This document shows positions 37,499 through 49,500 of a stretch of 64,000 nucleotides of DNA, one piece after another (position 1 is the stretch's first letter; every line of letters starts with the position of its first letter). Both the position numbers and the translations under genes were made by a program. The DNA is from Epiperipatus broadwayi (taxonomy: Eukaryota > Onychophora > Udeonychophora > Euonychophora > Peripatidae): NCBI GenBank assembly GCA_028023455.1, contig JAQFVV010012419.1, forward strand, positions 1,250,501 through 1,314,500, in the 5' to 3' direction. The notes beneath the pieces were generated by a model, which saw nothing but the letters and a program-made list of their open reading frames with translations, was not told where the DNA came from and did not search any database.

Positions 37499-38437
37499 AC
37501 TTTTATTTTAATTTTTTTTTTTTTTGTAAATTAAAAAGAAGTGAAAAAAAAAGATTATAATATTTATCCCTTTACTTTCTTAGTCACTTACAGTAGTCAA
37601 AACTGTTTACATTAAACATTGCCACTCAGAAAAGCTCACTTTCATTATATTACTTAGACCTTATTAAAATGAAATTTCTTTTATGAAAGCTGTAATTTAT
37701 ATGTAGTATGAAAATGGAGAAATAAAATAATTTTATATTTGTTCCCATCTCAACATTTATTCCTTTGCTTAAGAAATCAAAAATAAAAATATAACGAAAT
37801 AATTTCTAACATCTAGATATATTTATCTTTGATAATCCTTTAAAAATCTTAAAAATAATTAGCTTTCATAAATTTCAACAAACAAGGTCTGTTAAGCTGC
37901 CTTGCTGACTATCAATAGAAGTATTTACAAAATAAAAAGATGTTGCCTAGGGTAGATATACTTTTATATACTTTTTGTAATGAAGCAATGAAAATTTTAC
38001 TTGAAATACAGGATTTAACTTTTTTTTTTGTTTTTTTTTTTTTCTTTTTCTCATTATTGTAAGAAGAAATATGTAAAATTATTGAACTATGAGATTATAA
38101 ACATAACTGGCCATAGCTTGAAATCATTAAAAATTGTATTCGTGGAAGCTAGTAGAAAATTCCTAAGTTACCCCATGTTTCACTAAAAATGAAATCAGAC
38201 ATTTGATTCTTTAGTTATACAAATTAAAACAAGAAAGAACAATCTAAAAATCTGATTTGTATCCCCCCTTCCCCAAGTATTTCAACGGATTTTTGCTTCT
38301 GGATATTAATATTTAATTGATAAAATAATTTAAAAAAACTCCCAACCCTAAGTAAAAAAGAATGAAAGAAAAAACAAAACAAGATCAACCTTGAAGCATA
38401 ATCGTTTGCAGTTTCATTGCTTTCGACTTCGACGACT
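37499..38437 (-). other. Probable 3' UTR or 3' flank of the LRR gene
   Basis: Directly downstream of the stop codon on the minus strand. A TTTATT on the plus strand near 37757 gives AATAAA on the coding strand. TTTAAT near 38314 would give the ATTAAA variant. The true cleavage site cannot be chosen from sequence. Confidence 0.4.
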
Positions 38438-39613
38438 TCAATCAACGAATCTTTCTGAAACGTTTATAAGCTTCATTTCAAGATCCAAATTATTCTTTCT
38501 AATAAAATCCAGAAACTGTTCATGGTGTTCCTTAAGAATCTGTTTACAGTCCCCAATATGAAGTTGTCTTAACTTACTATCTTTCAAAAGCATTATATAA
38601 ATCATACTAGGGGTTATAAGAGGCAGCGCTTCCAGACGAAGACTTTCTAAATTATACTTATCTTTTACAATTTTTAAGATTTCTTCATCTGTGAGAAAAT
38701 CTATGTCATCAAGATGTAACTCCTTTACATTAGCACAAGACTTCAACAAAAACCTAATGGCTTCTTTTTCTGAATATTCAAACTGGTCTAAATAAACACT
38801 ATGACAATAAGACATCAACACGAGAGAAGTAACATGTTTAAAGGGATTGTTGGAAAAACCTTTACTTCTACCTAGTTTTAATTTTGTAACTGCAAGACAG
38901 AGTTCCACAAGATTGGGGCAATATTGTGCAATTTCTGCCACATCAATCTCTGCCACAGCATGAAATAATTTTAACACTTGTAATCTTCCACCAAATGATT
39001 CAAGCGCTCGCAAATCTAAATAACGAATTTTCTGAATTGGTCGTTTACACTTAATTGAAAGATTGAGCTTTTTTAATTTTTTCAAGTTAGACATTAAACG
39101 TAGATGGCGCAAATCACTTCTAAGAATTGTAATCATCAGACTTGTAAGATTTGGGCACATTTTGGAAACCCTTTTCAATTCTTTCTTTCCAAATTTATCA
39201 TGACAATTATATGCATATAATTCTTCTAACATTAGAGAATAAACTTGGTTTGTTCTCTCTGATCGCTCCCAAAGTAATAACAAAACTTGTTTAAAATTAT
39301 CAGAAGACATGGCTTGAATTTTTGGAAAGTTTTCTAATATAGTGGCTTTCCCTTCTGGAGTTATGAGACCTCCATAAATTGTTAATACTCTGAGATTGGC
39401 ACAACAATATTGGTTTGATAATTGCTCCAAAACTGCATCAGTAATGCAGTAGTGAGCATAGAGGCTTAACTCTTCCAGTTGTTTACAATGTTGGAAGATT
39501 GTTTCCAAGACAACGACATGGGCTTCTCCTAAGTGGATTTTGGTAAGTTGTGGAAGACTTTCAATTAGGCCAACAAGTTCAGTAGAGTATCCTAAGTTGA
39601 GGACTTGAAGATC
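38438..39613 (-). CDS. Leucine-rich-repeat protein, 3'-terminal coding exon
   Basis: Encodes 391 residues in one open frame ending at TGA (38440-38438). The upstream end is a splice acceptor: TTCTGTCTCTTTTGCAG precedes the first codon GAT, giving phase 0. There is no genuine ATG there, so this is an internal start of the last exon. The protein is a series of irregular LRRs of cysteine-containing (FBXL/Grr1-like) type, for example LEELSLYAHYCITDAVLEQL, CPNLVELCLAVTKL, VKELHLDDIDFLTDEEILKI and LESLRLEALPLITPSMI. No transmembrane segment. In FBXL proteins such repeats bind the substrate of an SCF ubiquitin ligase. An F-box would have to lie in upstream exons not seen here, so that role is inference. 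Its composition is clearly less AT-rich than the flanks. Confidence 0.88.
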   Translation of the reverse strand, partial: DLQVLNLGYSTELVGLIESLPQLTKIHLGEAHVVVLETIFQHCKQLEELSLYAHYCITDAVLEQLSNQYCCANLRVLTIYGGLITPEGKATILENFPKIQAMSSDNFKQVLLLLWERSERTNQVYSLMLEELYAYNCHDKFGKKELKRVSKMCPNLTSLMITILRSDLRHLRLMSNLKKLKKLNLSIKCKRPIQKIRYLDLRALESFGGRLQVLKLFHAVAEIDVAEIAQYCPNLVELCLAVTKLKLGRSKGFSNNPFKHVTSLVLMSYCHSVYLDQFEYSEKEAIRFLLKSCANVKELHLDDIDFLTDEEILKIVKDKYNLESLRLEALPLITPSMIYIMLLKDSKLRQLHIGDCKQILKEHHEQFLDFIRKNNLDLEMKLINVSERFVD

Positions 39614-40026
39614 CTGCAAAAGAGACAGAATGCATTAATAAAGTAAATAAATGAAAGATTTTAAAAAATATTTGTAAATTACTACATTATTAAAAGAAGT
39701 AAAAGAAAAAAAATAATAACAAAGTAAATTATAAATTTATCACAACGGCAATATATTTTACAATTCTAAATAATTTAAAAACTGCATTTAAATAATGAAT
39801 TGTTGCTCATATAATTTTTATAGGCAATAGTGCAATAAATAATTATACTTCATTAAATATACATACATAGAAACAATGCATATCACTAGCCGAAATATAT
39901 ATATAAAATATGTGAAATGCGCCATAACTATTATTTCAACCACACTACCCCTTTAAATAAATAATATCCCCTTTAAATAAAGAAAGAAAATAATATATCT
40001 ATGGGGCATTTCAAATATATATATAT
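39614..40026 (-). other. Intron sequence upstream of the LRR exon
   Basis: Begins with the AG acceptor at 39615-39614 and its pyrimidine tract. The rest is AT-rich without an exon. The intron continues into, and probably beyond, the RTE insertion at 40036-43335, because no upstream coding exon was found. Confidence 0.6.
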
Positions 40027-40490
40027 ATATAAGCGCAGGCTGCAGAAAGGAGTTTGCTATTAACTGAAAGGAGACCCTTTGATTCCTTGTGGAGGCCTTA
40101 AAGGAACCGAGCAGGGCAAATTCCTAATGTCCACTCCATACGTTCTTGTCGTTGCAGCTGTTATTACTATGTGATTATTCATATAGTATACAAACATGGA
40201 TGGGCTGCTCACCAACATGCATTAGCCAGCTTGGTGAGTTTATTGGCTTTTTACCTCTGAGTTTAAGATCAAGAAACACCATGGTCTTTCTTCTCAGTGC
40301 CTGATAAGGCAGAATGAATGTTTGTGTAAATGATAAATATTTTTCCAATACATATATACAATTATGACAGACAAAAAATAAAGCATGGCCCTTATTCCCA
40401 GGAAGCTGTAAAGTCACCAACCAAGGCAGCGGTTGGTGGCCGAAGGCGCAGGGTGCTAAGAATCCTCTGATTGCGGACCCAGGCTGCCAT

Positions 40491-41141
40491 TTGATGATGA
40501 CTTTTTATTTAGGTACTTATAACTGCAGATCACTTTCAAGTGAAGAAAGATTGCAAGAATTAGAAGAAGAACTGTCTTATATTAAATGGGACATTATTGG
40601 ACTTTGTGAAGTTAGAAGAAAAGGAGAAGAAACAATTGATTTAAAAAGTGGACATATACTCTATTATAAAGGCACACATATTGGAAATACAAGTGGAGTA
40701 GGATTCATTATAAATAAAAAGTGGAAGAACAATATTGTTGAGATTGATGGTGTATCGGAGAGAGTGGCAAGATTAGTTATACAACTTAATAACAGATACC
40801 AAATGCAGATAATTCAGGTTTATGCCCCAACAAGTTCTCATAGTGATAAAGTAGTAGAAGATTTTTATATGGATGTACAAAAGGCTTTTGATCAGAGTAA
40901 ACAACATTTTAAAATTGTTATGGGAGACTTTAATGCTAGAATTGGTAGACAAATGAAAGATGAAATTGCTGTAGGTAATTTTGGTTATGGTAATAGAAAT
41001 GAGAGAGGACATAGACTTGTGGAGTTTGCAGAAAAAGAAAAACTTTATATTATGAATTCATTTTTTTTGAGAAAAATGTTAAAAGGAAATGGACATGGAA
41101 GCATCCAAATGAAAGTACAGCAGAATTGGATTATATTTTGA
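40491..41141 (+). pseudogene. RTE ORF, apurinic endonuclease part
   Basis: Endonuclease that nicks target DNA for target-primed reverse transcription. Visible blocks: TYNCRSLSSEERL, catalytic glutamate in IIGLCEVRRKGEE, GVGFIINKKW, IQVYAPTSSH and MGDFNARIG. The frame is lost at the T8 run at 41061-41068: the correct protein continues in the next frame (41126 onward), consistent with loss of one base from a homopolymer. Residues after NSF in this frame are therefore not real. Confidence 0.9.
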
Positions 41142-43324
41142 CTAACAGAAAATACATATTTCAAGATTGCAATGTTCTTAATAAATTTAACACAGGAAGT
41201 GATCATCGATTAGTAAGGTGTAAGTTACGTGTTAATGTAAAACTAGAGAGACAAAAATTATTAAGAAAAACAATATTTACAGTTGATATTCCTAATCTTC
41301 AGAAACATTCTAATGAATTTAAATTAGAACTTACAAATAGGTTTCAAGTGTTAGGAGATTTTGAACATGATTCAGATTTGAATGAAATTAATATGAAAAT
41401 AACTGATACACTTTTAAAAACTGCAACAAACATAGCTGGTAGAAAAAAGCAGCAATTGACTAATAAAATTTCTACTGAGACTAGAGAATTTATGAAGAAA
41501 AGAAGGAATATGAAGATATACAAAAATGATGTATTAAAAAGAATTGAATATCTCAAATTTTGTAAAATGGTACGGAAAAGAGTTGAAAATGATATAAGAA
41601 AGTATAACTGTGAAATAGCAAGGAAAGCTGTAGAAGAAAATAAAAGTCTCAAAAATGTTAAACAACATTTTGGTATTGGTAGGAAATTTATATCTGCAAT
41701 AAGAAAAAAAGATGGAATTATTACTAAAAAGAGAGATGACATCATGAAATTGGTAGAAGATTTTTATCAAGAATTATATAGTAATAAAGAACAAGTACCT
41801 CCTATATCTATTACATCATCCAAATTGCCCAGAATTTTAAATGAAGAAGTGAGACATGCAATTAAGTGTATGAAGAAAGGAAAGGCTCCAGGAAATGATG
41901 GAATTATAATTGATATATTAAAAGAAGCAGGTGAAGAAATAGAAACAATTTTAGCAAAGTTATATACCAAATGTCTAAATGATAAAGATGTACCGGAAGA
42001 TTGGAAGAATGCAGTAATAATATTAATATTTAAAAAAGGTGATAAAGAAGATATTAAAAATTACAGACCTATCAGCCTTTTATCAGTTTTATATAAAATT
42101 TTTACCAAGATAATTACAACTCGTCTACAGAGAACTTTGGATTTCCACCAACCAAGAGAACAAGCTGGATTTAAAAGTGGTTTTAGTACAATAGATCATA
42201 TCCAGGTATTGAGAGAAGTCATAGAAAGGACAAATGAATATGAGTTGTCATTATGTTTTGGATTTGTAGATTATGAAAAGGCATTCGATTCTATACACAT
42301 TTCTTCAGTGATTAAAGCATTGGATCATCAAGGTATAGATCCAGGATATTGTCATATTTTAAAGAATATTTATAAAAATGCAACAGCAACAATTAGATTA
42401 CATAATGATACTGGAAAAATCAACACTGAGAAAGGTGTAAGACAAGGTGACTCCATATCTCCAAAACTCTTTACAGCAGTGCTGCAAGAAGTATTTTGTG
42501 GATTAAAATGGGAAACTAAAGGAGTGAAAGTAAATGGAGAGTATTTAAGTCATTTAGATTTCGCAGATGATGTAGTTGTTTTTGCAAATAATGCTTCAGA
42601 GCTGCAGGAAATGTTACAGGAGTTAGCAGATGAAAGTAGAAAAGTAGGACTAAAGATAAATGTTAAAAAGACTAAAGTAATGTTTAATCGATTTGCTCAA
42701 AATATGAAAATAAAGATTGATTATGAAGAATTAGAAGAAGTTAACAGTTACAAATACCTTGGTCAGATTATTAATACAGATGGAAACATAATGGAGGAAA
42801 TTAATCATAGAATTAAACTTGGTTGGAGTGCTTTTGGTAGAAATAACTTGATACTAAAAGGAAATATGCCTATGTGTTTGAAAAGGATGGTTTTTAACAA
42901 ATGTATTTTACCAGTTCTTACTTATGGATCTGAGACTTGGACACTTAATAGAAGAGCAATACAGAGACTTCAGACCACTCAAAGGAGTATGGAGAGATGT
43001 ATGTTGGGAGTAACAAGAAGAGATCGAAAATGCAATGTATGGGTAAGACAACAAACAGGTGTTACTGACCTTATTGAAAAAATTAAAAGATTGAAATGGA
43101 GTTGGGCTGGACATAATGCTAGAAGAGATGATAATAGATGGACAATTGAAATTTTAAACTGGATTCCAAGAGATTGTAAAAGACCCAGAAAGAGACCACA
43201 TGTGAGATGGATGGATGAAATAAGAAAATGTGCAGGGGTGTTGTGGAGAAGAGAAGCTAAAGATCGGAGAAGATGGATTAAACTTGGAGAGACCTTTATC
43301 CTGCAGTGGATTGATAATGGTTGA
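41069..43324 (+). pseudogene. RTE ORF, reverse transcriptase and C-terminal part
   Basis: Continuation of the endonuclease (DYILTNRK, then GSDHRLVRCKLR) followed by RT. The fingers have KGKAPGNDGI and NYRPISLLSVLYKIF. The palm has the catalytic aspartate in GFVDYEKAFDSIH, RQGDSISPKLF and LDFADDVVVFA (FADD box, intact). The thumb has NSYKYLGQIIN. The C-terminal RTE hallmark is RLQTTQRSMERCMLG, then RLKWSWAGHNARRDDNRWT and RPRKRPHVRWMDEIRK. The frame is open for 732 codons from the first in-frame ATG (41126) to the stop at 43324. All catalytic motifs I can check are intact. Confidence 0.92.
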
Positions 43325-43344
43325 TGATGATGATGATATAAGCG

Positions 43345-44080
43345 TAAATGGGGGGGGGTGCAGAAACATTTGTTTGTAGTTTTCATGTGTAAAATTATTA
43401 TTATTATAGGATTGATATTTCAGTGAGATCTACTAAAATTGTTATTAGAGACATTGGTAACCAATAACAGACTTGAGATCTCCAATCAATGTTTTAGCTA
43501 TTAATTATTTAAAGCTAACACAACGAGATTAGATTTTAAAAAAGGAGTAATGGATGAATGCAGATTATTAATTTAATACTTTTATTTGTGATTTGACATA
43601 TTGTACAAAAACATATTAAAGCTGAGCTATTTTATCATATTTATTAACCCTATCAGGCTTTTAAAAATTTCAAAAGTCTCTCTGATTAATCTCTGTTATT
43701 GTTTGTCAGTGATTTTAGTAATGGTTAAATTTATATCTTGAATGGTATTCAAAACATGGTGGGTAAAAATCTACAAATTTGTTTTAGATGCATTAGTGTG
43801 AATGTTCTCAACACAAAAATCTTATACACACACACACACACAAAGATATGTTTAGATAGGACCGAAGTTCTAAAAAGATGTACCATGATCAAATATGATT
43901 ATTTGAAACACCAACTTTCTCACAAATTCGTCAGTAAAGAGTCAAATTAATTAATCATTGCTCTCCTTCTTTAATCTTAACTCTTCTAAACTTTATATAT
44001 AATTATTGTAGGTAAATTAACTGATAATTGATCTCTGCAGTTACTGAGCTATCAATTCTATCTATAACAGTGCTGTTGCT

Positions 44081-44081
<1 letters not shown>
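43345..44081. other. Spacer between RTE and microsatellite complex
   Basis: G8 run after the RTE end, a short CA tract near 43828, no gene. Confidence 0.5.
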
Positions 44082-44155
<74 letters not shown>

Positions 44156-44179
44156 ATAATAATAATCATCATCATCATC
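44082..44179. repeat. Compound microsatellite (TAG)n(TAA)n(TCA)n
   Basis: About 24 TAG units, then four TAA and about five TCA units, ending exactly where the ORF1-only LINE begins. The minus-strand poly-tyrosine ORF is only this repeat read as TAC codons. Confidence 0.95.
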
Positions 44180-46451
44180 TGCGGACCTGCTACCTAACGG
44201 AAGGAACACAATACACAAAGGTCTAAACTCAGAAGGAAAAAGATATTAAAAAAGGAAAAACAATCCTACTCCAAAACCTAGCAGAAAGAAAGCAACTATC
44301 CCAAGTAGAAAAAGTGTCTTATATATCAAAATAATAAGGTAAAAACCCAATTACAAGCAAAATTATTCATGATATAAAAATACATGGCATCTACACAAAA
44401 AACAGAGACCTGAATGGTAGCAAAATTTATCAACAATAAATTAGACAAGAACAGTAACATTAAAACCAAGGCAAAACATTATGCACAATCCAATAGCACA
44501 AAAAATAAACCAAATTCATCTAAGACAGCTAGATTTGGGAGAGCTAACCAAACAGATATGAATGCACCAGGCTCTGAAGATAATGCCAGCACAGAACTGC
44601 CATCAATAATATGGACACAAGAGGAATTTCAATTGATAAATACCGATTTTAATAATACAATCCCAAAAAAACTTTTTAATACTTTAAACAATTTTTTTTC
44701 ATCAAAGTCAATAGTGCTAGCAACAATAGACAAAAATCTCACCTTATATAAATTTCCAGGATAATTACTATATGAGGCAATAACTGCAAATGCAATGTGG
44801 GATACAATATCAAGTATTGGAGATCATCCCCAAGCTCTGATATATATCCATGAAGCCAGATTTCAAACGCAAATTAAAACCCTTGGAAATTATGTGTAAT
44901 TACAGTTGATGAAAATTTACAAAATTATATTACCAGAATAATCAAAAATACCTATTTTGAATACAGCATTCAAGATTTTCAGAATATAATGGAAATTTTT
45001 GGAAAAGTGATTTACTTAAAAATGTTATCTCTAAATGACACCCCCACCCTAGTATACAGTAATAATTTCCAATTCAAAATTAAGTTGAATGATATAGTAA
45101 CTCCAGAGAGTATTCCCACCCAAATCATTGACCAAGAGGCAATACTCACAATTTATATAAGGGTATTAAGACCACAATATTTTGTAGGTGGAAATCGTAA
45201 ACACATGACAAATAATTGCAAAACAACTCAAGACATACAGAACCAAGCTAGCACAGACCAACATCAACAAGAATAAACCACTAGCCAACCAATGAAAAAA
45301 CTGGATGAAGAAAACAGAAATCACAAGAACAGAAAAGTGACATTTCTTGGACAATATGAGAAATGATATTCCTAGAAATTCAGAGTTCCTGGATGTATCA
45401 AAAATAAAAACAAACAAAGATCAAACAATAAACAAAACATAGAAGAAATAAGTAATCACATAGCACTGGAAAAAGATAAAATCTATGAAAATACTAGTGA
45501 AAAGGTGAAAACAAAAAAAGAAAGATTCATAGTAATAATACAACTTATCAACCCCAATCATCACATATACCAAAAATTAGAAATAATATGACTATCAATA
45601 TAATGGAAACAATCACTCTATGTTTGCCTCCAATAACATAAATAGTACCAGAAGGAAAGATATGTCCAGGACAGCCACCAAAGAAGAATAGACACACTAA
45701 GAAAGTAAAAAGAGAGCAAATTAATGCTGATATCTCTATACAAACACAATAGCAAAGTGATACAACTGATGAAGAATTTGCTCTAATCTATATAGATGCT
45801 CTGAACCAACTGCTAAAGCCAAGTCAAGCCATAAACATGCCTGTTCATCTTTAGAAATAAAATAATTCAGATAAGAAATAGAGACAAACTCATATCAAGA
45901 CCACAACTATATGTTACAATTCGGTCACTGCTTAAGCAGAAAGCAATGCTATAACTACAGTCAGTCAATGATCAACTCATATATCTTGCAAATACAAACC
46001 TAGCAACATGGAAACAATATATTTAAAAAATATAACTCTTCATGGTATTTGTGTGCACCAAAAACCAAATAGAATACCCTCATGGGCTGGCAGAACATCC
46101 AAAACAAGCATAACCTGAATAAATATGGACTTGAACAAATATATATCTGTAAAGATCAAAATTATATGTAATGCATACATATGTAATCAAATGACCCTCC
46201 CTTTTTCTGTTGTAAATTGAACTCACATACACAATGGATAAACTTAAACAAATATAGTAATACTCTATGTGCATTAATGTCATAAACTTTTGACTCTTTG
46301 AAAATTGTAACCAATCCTTGTTCTCTTTTGACTTTTTAATTTTCACATATATCAAACTTTTAATGTAAACCTGACAACTGCAAATGTAAACATGTATGCA
46401 GCAGAAAAGCTATGTAACACTCTTTTGACTAATAAAACTTCTTTTTGAAAC
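44180..46451 (+). mobile_element. ORF1-only LINE derivative inserted in a microsatellite
   Basis: Bounded on both sides by ATCATCATC repeat (44165-44179 and 46452-46471). It starts with a GC-richer TGCGGACCTGCTACCTAACG leader. A decayed gag-like ORF1 lies at 44414-45400, with a worn zinc knuckle near 45180-45220 (NRKHMTNNCK). Coding-like scraps run to about 46080, then a 3' UTR with AATAAA at 46431 and the end CTTTTTGAAAC. There is no endonuclease or RT. It may be a deleted LINE mobilised in trans, by analogy with half-LINEs such as mammalian HAL1. Confidence 0.65.
44414..45276 (+). pseudogene. Decayed LINE ORF1 (RNA-binding, gag-like)
   Basis: First open part (116 codons) is lysine/asparagine-rich and then WTQEEFQLINTDFNNTIPKK. 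After a stop, the sequence continues LLYEAITANAMWDTISSIGD and VTPESIPTQIIDQEAILTIYI. It ends with a partial CCHC knuckle in which one cysteine is lost. LINE ORF1 proteins bind the element RNA; assignment rests on position, basic composition and the knuckle. Confidence 0.5.
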
Positions 46452-46571
46452 ATCATAATCATCATCATCATACTACTACTACTACTACTACTGCTACTGC
46501 TGCTGCTACTACTATTACTACCACTACTACTACTACTATTACTGCTACTACTACTACTACTCCTACTACTA
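46452..46571. repeat. Compound (TCA)n(TAC)n microsatellite between two LINEs
   Basis: ATCATAATCATCATCATCAT, then TAC and TGC units with interruptions. It joins the 3' ends of two oppositely oriented elements: the ORF1-only element ends at 46451 and the L1/Tx1-type LINE ends at 46572. Confidence 0.95.
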
Positions 46572-49500
46572 GTTTTAAAGTACTTTATTTGATATCATAA
46601 GTACATGTATGAAAATACAATTTTAAAACATGTTGCAAGAGCTGATCTACAATTTAGAATTGAAAATTATTAAAAAAATTATTATTATGAATACATGAAA
46701 TATTTTTACATTAAAAATGTTGAAAAATTGAGGAAAAAAATTAATCAATAACAGTAATAATATTAAATACATATATGACAACAAAACTCTCACTTACATA
46801 CAGCAAATATGTGATTCATATTTCACAGTGGTGTTGGTAATTTGATCAAACTCCAAGTGGCTGATACTATATCTGTTGGAGCTAGTGCATGATCTCTTGT
46901 TTTAATTTTTGCTAACTTATTGAGAAAAAGTGATTTAAGTTTACGAGATGTGGGATTGAATATAAAGTGGCATCTCATAAACCAGAGGGGGTATAGTATA
47001 AAGATTGTTAGTCTTATTGTTGGAAACAACCCTCTTTGAATATTTTCTATCAATACTGTCAATGAGCATTTTGGATTATGGGTTATATCAGCAATTAGTT
47101 CTCGATATGTTTTGAGAGAAGTACACTGAGAAATAAAATGTTCTGTTGTTTCTTCTTCTTTATTACATAGTTGACAAATGGCATCTATGTTTGGAGATCA
47201 TCTCCATCTTCCATCCAGAAAAGCATTGGTAGGTAAAGCTCTAAGGTTGATTTTTATTAGAAAATCTAAGTACTTAGGCTCCAAGTACCAGAATTTAAAT
47301 TTTTGAATTATAGATTTATTTGTGATATTAATTAAGCTAATGGGAATTTCAAAGGGATTGGAATTAGTTGTTATGTAATGTGCTTCCCAATACTTAATTT
47401 TAGTTGAGAAAAGGTTTGTAGCAGGTACTTTATGTTTGAATATTGTTTTTATTAGATTGTTAATGAATTTATTTTTAATAGGAGGTGGAATGTCTGTAGG
47501 TGATATTGGAAGAAACACTTGTAAATTTTCATATGTCTTATAAAGTTTCATTAATGCATTATGAGTTTTTTGGTAATAGAATGTTGAAATGCAGTGTAAT
47601 GACAGGCCATTTAGTCTTGAATGTTTTTGCAGACTTTTGATGCTTATTACCACTGCCTTATTATTCCATATGAGTTTGGTGCAAAAAGAGTTAATTTTTT
47701 TCTTAAATGAGTTAGTAAATTTAATGATAGGTGCATAGTAATTTATTTTTGGGAAAATTAATATGTTAATGAGTGATATTTTACTATGCAATGAAAGATA
47801 TGCTTTTGAAAGTGAGGTTGTCACCTTTTCAATTGTAGATATTAATTGTTCTTGTATTATCTTTCTCCTTGCATTCATAGACAGATGAATTGGTAGACCA
47901 AGAAATTTGTGGGGAGGGGAACTGCAAACTGAATGAATTTGATTACCAGAAAGTATACTCCAAATAGATGTTTTTTCTTTGTTAAATTTTAAACTATAAG
48001 CTGCAGAGTAATTTTCTAAAATGGTATACATTAAAGGCAAATGTTTTTTGGATGGCGAAAAAATGACTATATCATCCATGTATGAAATATGATTGATGGA
48101 TTGGTTTATGAGGGGTACATTATATTCCTGGCAATTTAGATTCTATTTCTAGTAGGAGGGGGTTAATATATGTGATAAAAAACAGTGAACTAAGGGGAAA
48201 GCCTTGTGGTATTGAGTTGTGTAGAGTGAAGTCAGGAAACATTTTGCCATTAAGAGTAATGTGTAATTTTCTATTGATGAGCAGGTTTGCTAGAACATAC
48301 ATTATAGGTATTGGAATTTTATGTTGACTAAGCACCTGTAGTAGCTTGTGTGCAGGCACTGAATCGAATGCAGCCTGTATGTCTAGTTGAATTGCAATAG
48401 GTGCTGATTTTCTAGCCTGTCTTACATCCTCTATTAATATTTTACATAACATAAGTGCTTCAGAAGTAGAACATCCTTTTCTATCAAACTGAAACTTAGA
48501 CAACCCAGGAAGTATTAGGGGTTGAAGTTTGTCTTTTAAAAGAGACTCTATTAGTTTGATGATCAGAGGAGACATTGAAATAGGGTGTAGATTATCTAGA
48601 GGAGAAGGAAGTGTATTTTTTTTTTTTAGAAAAAAGACCAGTGATACTGGATAAAGTTGGTCAATGTTATGTATTTGTTTTGATAGATAATTTATCATAT
48701 TGTGTACTATTGGGATAGTAAAGTGGCTAAGATGTGATAATAAAAATTTTGGAATTGCATGTGTACCTGGTTGTGTATTGTTTGGAATAGCGTTCAACTT
48801 GAGAGCAATTTCATACTTAGTAATGTTATGTTCTTCTGTGGTAAAACCAAAGTGAAATGAAGAGAATTTTGGAAAAGGAGATTTTTGGAGTCTAGCTTTA
48901 AAGTGATAATATATTTGCGGAGTCATGTCTTCCCCAGCAATCATTTTTGAATCAAAAATAATAGATGAAGGAGTTAATTTTTTGGGAGTATAACCTAAGG
49001 CCCACTGAATATATCCTTTAGACCAGTTATGGGGATTAGCTAGAAAATTTTTTGCTTTTTTTGTAGAGAGATAATCAGCCAGTATGAGTTGGGTTTGCTT
49101 GTATTCTTGTTTTAAAAACATTATTGATTTAACTGAAGAAGGGTCACATGAAGTATTTTTTAGTTTTAAGTGTATTGTATCTAATTTATTAACAAGATTA
49201 GTGGGAGAACTATTTTTGGAGGTATATTGTCGAATAGTTAAAGAGATTATGTTACTAAATGATAGCCAGGCCTTTACTGGGTTTAAAGATAGTATGTCTA
49301 CCTTCTTAAAGTAAATATAAATCTCAGAGAGAACTGCTTCAGGTATAGTGGATTTTAATAGAAGACAAGTAATTTTATTTAGAGGAAGAATTGGTTGATG
49401 TTGCATGTGTATTGCGAGTTCCACATTAAGTGCTAAATGATCAGAGAAAGTTACAGGACATAGAGAGGGATTTATTATGAAATGTAGATCTGGTGAATAG

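Larger units (their letters stand above)
40036..43335 (+). mobile_element. Full-length RTE-type LINE, nearly intact
   Basis: 3.3 kb flanked by a 9-bp duplication ATATAAGCG (40027-40035 and 43336-43344). It has a ~455-bp 5' UTR, an APE endonuclease plus RT reading frame, and a 3' end of TGATGATGATGATG with no poly(A). A short 3' UTR and a small tandem-repeat tail are typical of the RTE clade. One frameshift separates the endonuclease from the rest. Copies A, B and C in this window are older members of the same family. Its orientation is opposite to the LRR gene. Confidence 0.93.

Noticed and set aside
41344-43386. Several serine/leucine-rich ORFs on the minus strand
   Set aside because: Antisense shadows of the RTE reading frame, which has all expected motifs on the plus strand.
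44003-44218. ORF with a long poly-tyrosine run on the minus strand
   Set aside because: It is the (TAG)n microsatellite read on the other strand; no real protein.
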